DNA of 16,381 nucleotides from contig RHAF01000025.1 in assembly GCA_010028775.1 (NCBI GenBank), forward strand, positions 1 to 16,381, read 5' to 3'. The notes below the pieces were generated by a model. It was not told the DNA's origin and ran no database searches. It saw only the letters and a program-made list of their open reading frames with translations. This document shows positions 1-6,919 of the stretch, one piece after another (positions within the stretch are counted from its first letter, which is position 1; the number at the start of each line of letters is the position of its first letter). A program made the position numbers and the translations under genes. Origin of the DNA: Verrucomicrobiota bacterium (GTDB lineage Bacteria; Verrucomicrobiota; Verrucomicrobiia; Methylacidiphilales; Verrucolacustridaceae).

Positions 1-505
1 TGCACCCTCCCAACATGGCGTGGTTGCCGATCCGGCAAAACTGATGCACGGCGGACAGGCCCCCGATCACGGCAAAATTTCCCACGGTCACATGTCCCGC
101 CAACGTGCCGTTGTTTGAGAAGATGCAATCGTTGCCCACCACACAGTTATGGGCGATATGGGCGTAGGCCAAAAAATGGTTCCGACTGCCAAGAATGGTT
201 TTTTCTTCCGGACCAGTGCCCCGGTTGACGGTGACAAATTCCCGGAAATTGTTTTCGTCCCCCACCTCCAGATAAGTCGGCTCTCCCCGATACTTCAGGT
301 CCTGCGTCTTTCCCCCGATGGAGCAAAACGGATGGAACGTGTTTTTGTTCCCGAACCGGCTGGGACCTTCCAGGTTCACATGATGCCGCAATACACACCC
401 TTCCCCCAGCTCCACTCCCTCCCCGATCACGCAGTAGGGCCCCACCTCCACCGAGGCCGGAACTTTGGCCTTGGGATGCACCACCGCCGAGGAATGAACC
501 GGCAT
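1..505 (-). CDS. lpxA: UDP-N-acetylglucosamine acyltransferase LpxA (partial, 3' end outside window)
   Basis: LpxA catalyses the first step of lipid A synthesis in the cytoplasm, moving a 3-hydroxyacyl chain from ACP to UDP-GlcNAc. The visible 168 residues read as a left-handed beta-helix of hexapeptide repeats and carry family hallmarks: 'IGGKTQDLKYRGEPTYLEVG' (residues 63-82), 'NNFREFVTVNRGT' (85-97), 'AHIAHNC' with the catalytic His at 119, and 'AVHQFCRIG' (152-160). The numbering runs six behind E. coli LpxA (His119 for His125, His154 for His160). Gly167 sits where E. coli has the acyl-chain ruler residue Gly173, suggesting a long acyl chain. The ATG at 505 lies 11 bases after the lpxC-fabZ stop and is preceded by a GAGG-type ribosome binding site. 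About 90-100 C-terminal residues lie beyond the left edge. An overlapping minus-strand frame at 147-536 is a shadow of this gene. Confidence 0.96.
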   Translation of the reverse strand, partial: MPVHSSAVVHPKAKVPASVEVGPYCVIGEGVELGEGCVLRHHVNLEGPSRFGNKNTFHPFCSIGGKTQDLKYRGEPTYLEVGDENNFREFVTVNRGTGPEEKTILGSRNHFLAYAHIAHNCVVGNDCIFSNNGTLAGHVTVGNFAVIGGLSAVHQFCRIGNHAMLGGC

Positions 506-516
506 CGTTCCCGCCC

Positions 517-1833
517 TCAGCGATCCATGATCGCAAACATCAACTCGGCTTCGGACACCACCTCCCCGTTCACCAGGCACTGACCGGAGGCCTTGCCGAT
601 CTTGCCCCGGGACTTGGTCAATTCGACTTGAATGATCAGGGCATCCCCCGGCATGACCGGCTTGCGGAACTTCGCCTTATCCACACTCATGAAGTAACCG
701 AGTTTGCCGGCGTTTTCCGTGTTCCGCAGAAGAAGAATACTGGCCACTTGGGCCATGGCTTCGATCTGCAGCACCCCCGGCATGATGGGGTGTCCGGGAA
801 AGTGTCCTTGGAAAAACGGCTCGTTGATCGTCACGGTCTTCAACCCCACCGCTTTTACGTCACCCTCGAAACGCAACACGCGGTCCACCATCAGGAACGG
901 ATAGCGGTGAGGGAGGATCTTCATGACGTCGTTGATGTCCAACGCCCGCTCCCCTACCGGTACGTTCTCCACAGGCATGAGGGAGGATTGATAGGCTCGG
1001 TAAGCCTTGAGCAGGGCCTTGGCGAACTGCAGGTTCAGCCCGTGGCTGGGTTTGGCCGCCAGAATGTGACCGCGAATGGGCAGCGGGAAAAGCGCCAGGT
1101 CCCCGATGATATCGAGAATCTTGTGCCGGACGAACTCATCGGAGTAACGCATCGGCTCCTTGCTCATCACCGATTCACCCCGGATCACGATGGCGTTTTC
1201 CAGGCTTCCGCCCTTGATTAACCCCTTGGCCAACAGCGGTTCCACCTCCTCGTAGAAAACAAACGTCCGTGCCCGCCCGATCTCCTTGGCGTAGTTGTCC
1301 GCCCCAACCTCGATGCTCAGGAACTGCGTGTGGTGGGCGGTGTGGTTGGAATTCGTGCAGGAAACCTTAAAGCCCTCATGGGGCAACGCCGCCATATAGC
1401 CACCATCCGGCGCTGTGACCCAGACCGGTTCCTTGATCTGAAAAACTGAGCGCGGGGCCTCCAACTCCTTCCGGCCCGCTTTGGCCAAAAGCTCCAAAAA
1501 GGGAGCCGCACTGCCGTCCCCGATGGGGGGCTCGTTGGCATCCAGTTCAATCAGCACATTGTCGATCTCCAAACCCCGGAGAGCGGAAAGCAGGTGCTCC
1601 ACGGTGCTGACCTTCACGCTTCCCTCGGCCAGCGTGGTTGCACGCTCCACCTGCTTCACCTTCTCCAAAAAAGCCGGAATTGTGGGCTGATCGGCCAGAT
1701 CCATGCGCCGGAATTGATAGCCAAAACCCGCCCCCGTCGGCTTGACGGTCAATCGCACCTTGGCCCCGCTGTGCAGGGAGGTGCCCGTCAGACTGGCTTC
1801 ACGCTCTACCGTGCTTTCCCGTGCCGTCGGCAT
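517..1833 (-). CDS. lpxC-fabZ: Bifunctional LpxC deacetylase / FabZ dehydratase fusion
   Basis: Two enzymes in one 438-residue chain. Residues 1-285 are LpxC, the zinc deacetylase that commits UDP-3-O-acyl-GlcNAc to lipid A. 'TVEHLLSAL' holds the catalytic Glu79 and zinc ligand His80; 'VRHKILDIIGDL' gives the zinc ligands His237 and Asp241; 'KPSHGLN' gives the catalytic His264. Residues about 297-438 are FabZ, the hot-dog-fold 3-hydroxyacyl-ACP dehydratase, with 'LPHRYPFLMVDRV' (308-319) and the active-site segment 'HFPGHPIMPGVLQIEAMAQ', containing His344 and Glu358. FabZ uses the same 3-hydroxyacyl-ACP pool as LpxA, which follows 11 bases later. The fusion is known from Bacteroidetes and Chlorobi, and Chlamydiae keep the same order unfused. 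The ATG at 1833 matches the usual family N-terminus (Leu-His at residues 20-21), although the best ribosome binding site is displaced (see 1855-1860). The gene is divergent from recO. Confidence 0.97.
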   Translation of the reverse strand: MPTARESTVEREASLTGTSLHSGAKVRLTVKPTGAGFGYQFRRMDLADQPTIPAFLEKVKQVERATTLAEGSVKVSTVEHLLSALRGLEIDNVLIELDANEPPIGDGSAAPFLELLAKAGRKELEAPRSVFQIKEPVWVTAPDGGYMAALPHEGFKVSCTNSNHTAHHTQFLSIEVGADNYAKEIGRARTFVFYEEVEPLLAKGLIKGGSLENAIVIRGESVMSKEPMRYSDEFVRHKILDIIGDLALFPLPIRGHILAAKPSHGLNLQFAKALLKAYRAYQSSLMPVENVPVGERALDINDVMKILPHRYPFLMVDRVLRFEGDVKAVGLKTVTINEPFFQGHFPGHPIMPGVLQIEAMAQVASILLLRNTENAGKLGYFMSVDKAKFRKPVMPGDALIIQVELTKSRGKIGKASGQCLVNGEVVSEAELMFAIMDR

Positions 1834-1854
1834 CCCACTTTCTACACATTTTTG

Positions 1855-1860
1855 CCTCCT
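1855..1860 (-). promoter_or_regulatory. Perfect Shine-Dalgarno AGGAGG, displaced 21 nt upstream of lpxC
   Basis: The minus strand reads AGGAGG here. The spacing to the lpxC ATG (1833-1831) is 21 bases, too far for efficient initiation, but the spacing to another ATG at 1849-1847 is an ideal 5 bases. That ATG opens a 16-codon frame (MCRKWDADGTGKHGRA) ending with TGA at 1801-1799. It is out of frame with lpxC and overlaps the lpxC start by 35 bases. Nearer the lpxC ATG only a weak purine stretch (GAAAGTGGG) is present. It could be a leader ORF controlling lpxC by coupling or competition, or a coincidence. Confidence 0.4.
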
Positions 1861-1895
1861 GAGTCATCCCTCTTATCTTCCGAAGTTGCATGGTC

Positions 1896-1904
1896 TGGTA
1901 GAAT
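1896..1904 (+). promoter_or_regulatory. Candidate extended -10 promoter for recO
   Basis: TGGTAGAAT matches an extended -10 element (TG, one base, then TAGAAT against TATAAT). No good -35 hexamer lies 17 bases upstream. Transcription would begin near 1910-1912, almost at the TTG start of recO at 1911, implying a leaderless or nearly leaderless transcript. The match is short and could be chance. Confidence 0.3.
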
Positions 1905-1910
1905 ACCCGC

Positions 1911-2450
1911 TTGAGCCAACCACTTCATGATGAAGGTGTTCTGTTTCATCTTAAACGCCAAGGAGAGACCAGTCTTCTGGCTGTATGGCTAACTCGGCGC
2001 CACGGAGTCGTTCGAACCCTCGCCCGGGGTGCGGCCAAACCCGGTAGCCCGCTCAAAGGCCACCTGGATCTTTTTCATGAATGCGAGATCACGTGGGAAG
2101 CCTCGCGCCGCACCACCCTGCACCACCTCAAGGAAGCAAGGGTAACAGAGACCCATGCCGGTTTGCGCCGGTCCTACTCCCGCCTGTTGGCCGCCACTTA
2201 TTTTTCCCAAACCATCGAACAGTCCGCCGAACCCGATTCCGATCTGGGATCGCTACATTCCCTGCTCCGACTGGCCTTGGCCTGGCTGGAAAACAATGAC
2301 CCTCATCGCAGGCTGGTCGAACGTTTTGAACGTGCCGTCCTGAAACAGCTCGGAGCCGATGACCCCCGCCGCTCCGCCCGCTCCCTTCTGGATGACCTGT
2401 CTCACCGTCGCCCCAAGACCCACGCGGCGTTGATGAAACTCCTATCGTAA
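1911..2450 (+). CDS. recO: DNA repair protein RecO (short form)
   Basis: RecO works with RecF and RecR to load RecA onto SSB-coated single-stranded DNA in recombinational repair. The 179-residue product begins with an OB-fold region (about 1-75) with the family pattern 'GETSLLAVWLTRRHGVVRTL' (18-37) followed by 'ARGAAKPGSPLKGHLDLF' (38-55). A helical domain follows, with 'LRRSYSRLLAATYFSQTIE' (84-102) and 'RRLVERFERAVLKQLG' (133-148). It is shorter than the usual 230-250 residues and has no cysteines, so the zinc-binding motif of many RecO proteins is missing. The start is the TTG at 1911: an in-frame stop (TAG, 1899-1901) lies just upstream and no ATG or GTG occurs early in the frame. No clear ribosome binding site is visible. 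It is a single gene, divergent from lpxC and convergent with ispG. Confidence 0.85.
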   Translation: MSQPLHDEGVLFHLKRQGETSLLAVWLTRRHGVVRTLARGAAKPGSPLKGHLDLFHECEITWEASRRTTLHHLKEARVTETHAGLRRSYSRLLAATYFSQTIEQSAEPDSDLGSLHSLLRLALAWLENNDPHRRLVERFERAVLKQLGADDPRRSARSLLDDLSHRRPKTHAALMKLLS

Positions 2451-2488
2451 GGCCCCGAATCCTAAATTCCGAAGTTTGATGAGGTGGA

Positions 2489-2525
2489 AGGATGAGGATG
2501 AGGAATTTTTCTTAATCCTAATCCT
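2489..2525. repeat. Imperfect inverted repeat between convergent recO and ispG
   Basis: AGGATGAGGAT (2489-2499) can pair with ATCCTAATCCT (2515-2525) over 11 positions with one mismatch, around a 15-base loop. It is the only extended hairpin in the 124-base gap (2451-2574) between the two convergent stop codons. No T-run follows it on either strand, so it is not a canonical intrinsic terminator. The left arm also lies in a short GATGAGG direct-repeat patch (2478-2502). Confidence 0.3.
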
Positions 2526-2574
2526 GCCCCTTCATCCAGCCGAAGGTAGAACATTTAGATTTGAAAAATTTTAG

Positions 2575-4341
2575 CTAAACCGCCACCGGAGTCGCCGGTG
2601 CATCCACCCACTTTCCGTGCTCCCGAATAAGATCCTTCAACCGATCCACCGCTTCCGCCTCCGGAATATTGAACTTCACCGGCGTTTTTCCGACGTAGAG
2701 ATTGATCTTTCCCGGGGCCCCACCGACATAACCAAAATCCGCATCCGCCATCTCCCCTGGCCCGTTCACAATGCACCCCATGACCGCAATCTTCACTCCC
2801 TTGAGATGCTGGGTGGCCGCCTTGATTTTTGCCGTTGTGCTCTGCAGGTCAAAAAGGGTGCGCCCGCACGAGGGACAGGCAACGTAATCTGTTTTGAAAA
2901 TCCGGCTTCCCGCCGCCTGCAGAATGTTGAATCCCAGGCGCAGACAGGCACCCGGAGCGGGTTCGCCCCGCACCAGGATGGCATCCCCGATCCCGTCGCA
3001 GAGCAAGGCCCCGATATGCACTGCCGCCCGGATCAAACCGGAGAGCCCCCCCTCCGATTCCGAGGGCTTGAGGGTGTCCTTGAGCACAATCGGATGCCGG
3101 GCGGGAATTTTAGCCGCCAACAAACGGGTGCCTGACACCGGGTTGATATCCAATCCATCCTTCAGGGCCACCAAGGTGGGCTCCTTTTTCGCCTCAAGAG
3201 CCTTCACCTCGGAATCGCTCCGAGGATCAACCTCCACGATGGGGGTCTGCTCGTGGACCAGTTCGGGGGCCAGATCCCCCAGCTGGGCTTTTCGCGGGCG
3301 CAAGGCCTCCTCGACCTTGGCGGAGACAAAGACCCTGGGCGGTTCCTCGCCACCCACCGCGATGCCATGCACGGTCATTTTCTGCGAGGCCCTTTTGGTG
3401 AAGCTGAAAGGATCGTAGGACAACTTGGTTTCGGCATCGAAACTCCCCTTGGCCCGCTCCTCCAGGTACTTCACCAAGGCCCGTCCCACGGGAATCTCGT
3501 GCACACTGTCCTCCGTCAGGCTGACCCGGATGGTGTCTCCCAACCCGTCGAGCAGAAGCGAACCGATGCCGATGGCGCTCTTGATTCTTCCGTCCTCCCC
3601 GTCCCCAGCTTCGGTCACGCCGAGATGGAGCGGATAATTCCAGTCCGACCCCTCCTTTTCCAGGGCGGAAACCAGCAACCGGTAGGCTTCAATCATCACC
3701 TTCGGGTTGGAGGACTTCATCGAGAAGACGAAGTTGTGGAAGTTCAGCTTGCGGGCGATGCGGGCAAATTCCAGGGCACTCTCCACCATGCCGTGGGGAG
3801 TGTCCCCGTACCGGTTCATGATCCGGTCCGAGAGCGAACCGTGGTTGGTGCCTATTCTCAGGGCCAGCTTGCGCTCCTGAAGGAGTTTGACCAGCGGGGT
3901 GAAGGTCTCCTCAATCCGGGACAACTCCTCCGCATACTGGTCGTTCGTGTACTCGCGCACCGCAAACTTCTTCTTGTCGGCAAAGTTTCCGGGGTTGATC
4001 CGGACCTTATCGACCCACTGTGCCGCCTCCATGGCGGCATCCGGCTTGAAGTGAATGTCGGCCACGATCGGAACATGGCAGCCGGCGGCCAGCAGTTCCC
4101 TCTTGATGTTTTTCAGATTGGCGGCGTCTTTCACCGTCGGAGCGGTGATGCGGACAATCTGGCAACCCACCTTGACGAGATCCAGGGTCTGCTTCACCGA
4201 AGCGGCCGTATCCATGGTGTCGCAGGTGATCATGCTTTGCACCACGATGGGGTTGGATCCTCCGATCCCCACCTGACCCACCTTGACTTCCCGGGTGGCG
4301 CGCCGGGTGTAACGGAAAGGGCTCGCACAGTAGGACTTCAT
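2575..4341 (-). CDS. ispG: 4-hydroxy-3-methylbut-2-enyl diphosphate synthase IspG, three-domain form
   Basis: IspG carries out the penultimate step of the MEP pathway, reductively opening MEcPP to HMBPP with a [4Fe-4S] cluster. At 588 residues it is much longer than the roughly 370-residue E. coli enzyme. Residues 1-295 form the TIM barrel ('PIVVQSMITCDTMDT' 31-45, 'PIVADIHF' 91-98, 'VRINPGNF' 113-120, 'GVTEAGDGEDG' 241-251). About 300-470 is the extra domain found in plant, chlamydial and Bacteroidetes enzymes. The rest is the iron-sulfur domain, with cluster cysteines in 'ACPSCGR' (Cys489, Cys492) and 'MGCIVNGPGE' (Cys523, Glu530). The ATG overlaps the rseP stop by four bases (ATGA, 4338-4341), so translation is probably coupled. 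It is the last gene of the purA-to-ispG run. Confidence 0.97.
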   Translation of the reverse strand: MKSYCASPFRYTRRATREVKVGQVGIGGSNPIVVQSMITCDTMDTAASVKQTLDLVKVGCQIVRITAPTVKDAANLKNIKRELLAAGCHVPIVADIHFKPDAAMEAAQWVDKVRINPGNFADKKKFAVREYTNDQYAEELSRIEETFTPLVKLLQERKLALRIGTNHGSLSDRIMNRYGDTPHGMVESALEFARIARKLNFHNFVFSMKSSNPKVMIEAYRLLVSALEKEGSDWNYPLHLGVTEAGDGEDGRIKSAIGIGSLLLDGLGDTIRVSLTEDSVHEIPVGRALVKYLEERAKGSFDAETKLSYDPFSFTKRASQKMTVHGIAVGGEEPPRVFVSAKVEEALRPRKAQLGDLAPELVHEQTPIVEVDPRSDSEVKALEAKKEPTLVALKDGLDINPVSGTRLLAAKIPARHPIVLKDTLKPSESEGGLSGLIRAAVHIGALLCDGIGDAILVRGEPAPGACLRLGFNILQAAGSRIFKTDYVACPSCGRTLFDLQSTTAKIKAATQHLKGVKIAVMGCIVNGPGEMADADFGYVGGAPGKINLYVGKTPVKFNIPEAEAVDRLKDLIREHGKWVDAPATPVAV

Positions 4342-5753
4342 TTTCCACCCCCATTTTTACGAAAGACGGGCAGCTCCACGCTCTCCGCCGGTCGCTGCAT
4401 GCGTTTCTTCAAACGCATGGAGTCATGATACGTCACCAGCACAAAAAATCCCGCCAGAAGGATGACGAAAGCGGTCTGAATCCGTTCAATCGTCTTGGCC
4501 TGCAGTTGGCGCCGACGGAAGGCCTCGATCAGGGAAAACAGGATATGTCCCCCGTCGAGGACCGGAATGGGCAGGAGATTCAGCACCGCCAGATTCACGT
4601 TCAGGATCACGCTGAAATAAATCACCAGCCTGGGGTCGGTCTGCAGAAGGGACACCAGGCGTTCAAAAATCCCCAAAGGACCGCTCAAATGCTTTACCCC
4701 CACGCTGGAAGCGGGTGATACCAGCGCATGCAGAGTTCGAAACACCATGCCCGCCGCGGAGCCGATCTGCTCCAGGGGATTTGGATGGGTGATCTGAATC
4801 TCGTTGGGTTTCCAGACCACCCCGATCATCCGTTCCTTACGGTTGAGCGCCACCTCCGGGCGAAGCCGGACCTTTCTGGTTTTCCCGGCCGAATCCTCAA
4901 CGCCCAGCTCGAGCGTCTCATCTCCCGAGTCCACCGCCGCCTTCACCGCGGCCGGATTCCAAATCCTCATTCCGTTGACCGTTCGGATGATATCTCCCGG
5001 ACGAATTCCCGCGCGTTGAGCCGGTCCGCTTTCAATCACTTTTTTCACCACCGAGGTTTGCGCCGGGTACATCTCAAACCCCAGCTTGCGCAGACCCTCC
5101 ATCTCCTGGTCCCGTTCCGGCCTGATCCGGAGGGTGACGATCTCGCGGTTATGCCGGTCCACCTCCAGGAGAATCTCCCGGTCCGTGCCCAGGAGGATGC
5201 TTTCCACCACCGCACCGGGACGACCGGCCCACCGCTCGGGCCTTCGCCCGTCGATGGCCAGAATACGGTCCCCGGGAAGAACTCCAGCCCTGGCGGCCGG
5301 CGATTCTGGCTCCACCCAGCCAATCGTGGTCGTCCGGTAGATCATGTTGGTTGGAACCCCGCCGATCCAGCTTTCCACCGAGCAGATCACTCCCAAAGCC
5401 AAACTGGCCACCGGACCGGCCAAGGCAGTGATAATTTTTGCTTTCGGCGAGGCCGGCGGCAAATCCTTCCCCCCCTGGGCGGCTTTTCCCTCGATCGCTT
5501 CCGCAGGACTCATCTGAGGCAACTGCACAAATCCCCCCAAAGGCAGCAGGTTCAACTGCCATTCCACCCCGTCGATCACTTTTCCGTAAATCTTCGGCCC
5601 GAAACCGATAGCAAACCGCTCCACCACCAAACCCATCTTTCTGGCCGCCAGATAATGTCCGAATTCATGGGCGGCCACGGTTGAACCGAAGAGAAAAAGG
5701 GCCAAGAGAAGCGTGGCTCCGACAGTCAGGATTTCACTCCAAGCCAGGTTCAT
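4338..5753 (-). CDS. rseP: Site-2 intramembrane zinc metalloprotease RseP (M50 family)
   Basis: This is an inner-membrane zinc protease that cuts transmembrane segments of anti-sigma factors and leftover signal peptides. Of 471 residues, the first membrane segment (about 8-30) carries the zinc motif HEFGH (29-33). 'LLPLGGFVQLP' (69-79) is the membrane-entering loop typical of the family. Two PDZ domains follow, with carboxylate-loop regions around 149-170 ('SPAARAGVLPGD') and 241-264 ('GPAQRAGIRPGD'). Near the C-terminus 'NLLPIPVLDGGH' (392-403) supplies the third zinc ligand, Asp400. Four membrane segments are predicted by eye (8-30, 105-128, 375-397, 426-442). The ATG overlaps the dxr stop by four bases, and the stop overlaps ispG the same way. 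No anti-sigma or sigma factor gene is nearby, so the substrate cannot be read from context. Confidence 0.95.
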   Translation of the reverse strand: MNLAWSEILTVGATLLLALFLFGSTVAAHEFGHYLAARKMGLVVERFAIGFGPKIYGKVIDGVEWQLNLLPLGGFVQLPQMSPAEAIEGKAAQGGKDLPPASPKAKIITALAGPVASLALGVICSVESWIGGVPTNMIYRTTTIGWVEPESPAARAGVLPGDRILAIDGRRPERWAGRPGAVVESILLGTDREILLEVDRHNREIVTLRIRPERDQEMEGLRKLGFEMYPAQTSVVKKVIESGPAQRAGIRPGDIIRTVNGMRIWNPAAVKAAVDSGDETLELGVEDSAGKTRKVRLRPEVALNRKERMIGVVWKPNEIQITHPNPLEQIGSAAGMVFRTLHALVSPASSVGVKHLSGPLGIFERLVSLLQTDPRLVIYFSVILNVNLAVLNLLPIPVLDGGHILFSLIEAFRRRQLQAKTIERIQTAFVILLAGFFVLVTYHDSMRLKKRMQRPAESVELPVFRKNGGGK

Positions 5754-6919
5754 CCTCTTCTTCCCTTGGAGCCTGCGGCCATTACCTTTTTTGCCTCAAC
5801 TCTTGCCCACTGGTCGGCCTCAATAATCGCCTCAAGCCCCGGATTTTTCTTGGTGGCATGAGACTGCATGACCGATTCGACCATCTGCCAGATCTTCGGG
5901 AAAGAAATGCGCTCTTCAAGAAAAGCTTCCACCGCCACCTCGTTGGCCGCGTTAAAAACCCCGGGCAAAGTACCCCCCTGTTCCCCCGCCTCCCGGGCCA
6001 GACGCAGGGCCGGAAACCGCCCTTCATCGGGGGCCTCAAAGGTCAGGCTTCCCAGCTTGGGTAGGTCCAGGGGAGGCAACCCGCTGGGAAGACGCTCGGG
6101 ATAAGTCACCGCATATTGGATCGGAAAACACATGTCAGTCACGCTGAGCTGGGCCAGAACGGAGCCGTCGACAAACTCCACCATGGAGTGAACAATGCTC
6201 TGGGGATGCACCACCACATCCACCTGCCGCATGGGCAACCCGAAAAGCCAGTGGGCCTCGATCATCTCCAATCCCTTGTTAAACATCGTGGCCGAATCAA
6301 TGGTGATCTTCTTCCCCATCGACCAGGTGGGGTGCTTGAGAGCCTGCGTCACCGTGACTTTCTCCATCTCCGCGGCACTGCTCTTTCGAAAAGGCCCTCC
6401 CGAAGCCGTGAGAATAAGTTTTCTCACCCCTTTGTCATCCGAACCCTGGAGACACTGGAAGATGGCGTTGTGCTCGCTGTCCACGGGTAAAACCTGTTTT
6501 TTTCTCTTTTTGGCCTCCGCCATGACTGCCGAACCCGCCAACACCAGAATCTCCTTGCTGGCCACCGCCAGATCCTTGCCCGTCCTCAGGGCCGCCAAGG
6601 CGGGAGCCAGCCCGGCCGTGCCGACAATCGCCACCAAAACCATGTCCGCTTCCGTCTCCTCCACCATCTGTGCCAAACCCTCGGCCCCGGGATAAAATCG
6701 GGTTCCGGGAGGGAGATCCTTTTTGATTCTCTCCGCCGCCTGGGGATCGGAGACCGCGATGGAACGCACACCGAACTCCTTGGCCTGCTCGAGAACGCGG
6801 GCCGTGCTTTTGGCCACCCCCAAGCCGACAATTTTCATCTTATCCGGCAAAGCCCGGGCCACCTTGCAGGTGCTCTCCCCGATCGAACCGCTGGAGCCCA
6901 AAAGAATAACCCGCTTCAT
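5750..6919 (-). CDS. dxr: 1-deoxy-D-xylulose 5-phosphate reductoisomerase
   Basis: Dxr converts DXP to MEP with NADPH and a divalent metal, the second step of the MEP pathway and the target of fosmidomycin. The 389-residue product has the NADPH-binding 'LLGSSGSIGES' (6-16), 'VASKEILVLAG' (119-129), the metal-binding 'PVDSEHNAIFQ' (Asp147, Glu149), 'LTASGGPFR' (170-178), the mobile-loop 'HPTWSMGKK' (196-204) and 'IDSATMFNKGLEMIEA', with Ser209, Asn214, Lys215 and metal ligand Glu218. The frame stays open upstream to 7351, but those 144 codons lie over cdsA and resemble no protein. The ATG at 6919 starts exactly at the conserved N-terminus and overlaps the cdsA stop as ATGA (6916-6919). It is flanked by cdsA and rseP in a coupled run. 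Confidence 0.97.
   Translation of the reverse strand: MKRVILLGSSGSIGESTCKVARALPDKMKIVGLGVAKSTARVLEQAKEFGVRSIAVSDPQAAERIKKDLPPGTRFYPGAEGLAQMVEETEADMVLVAIVGTAGLAPALAALRTGKDLAVASKEILVLAGSAVMAEAKKRKKQVLPVDSEHNAIFQCLQGSDDKGVRKLILTASGGPFRKSSAAEMEKVTVTQALKHPTWSMGKKITIDSATMFNKGLEMIEAHWLFGLPMRQVDVVVHPQSIVHSMVEFVDGSVLAQLSVTDMCFPIQYAVTYPERLPSGLPPLDLPKLGSLTFEAPDEGRFPALRLAREAGEQGGTLPGVFNAANEVAVEAFLEERISFPKIWQMVESVMQSHATKKNPGLEAIIEADQWARVEAKKVMAAGSKGRRG

Noticed and set aside
147..536. 129-codon minus-strand frame at the lpxA position
   Set aside because: It is a second frame over lpxA; the correct lpxA frame, starting at 505, carries all the family motifs.
2478..2502. GATGAGG direct repeats as a CRISPR or binding-site array
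   Set aside because: There are only three copies, two of them contiguous, with no regular spacers and no associated genes.
3253..4428. 391-codon open frame on the plus strand opposite ispG
   Set aside because: It lies antisense to a well-supported enzyme, shows no recognisable motif, and is the kind of long antisense frame GC-rich coding DNA produces.
4728..5684. 318-codon open frame on the plus strand opposite rseP
   Set aside because: His, Pro and Arg-rich shadow translation; rseP motifs on the other strand are unambiguous.
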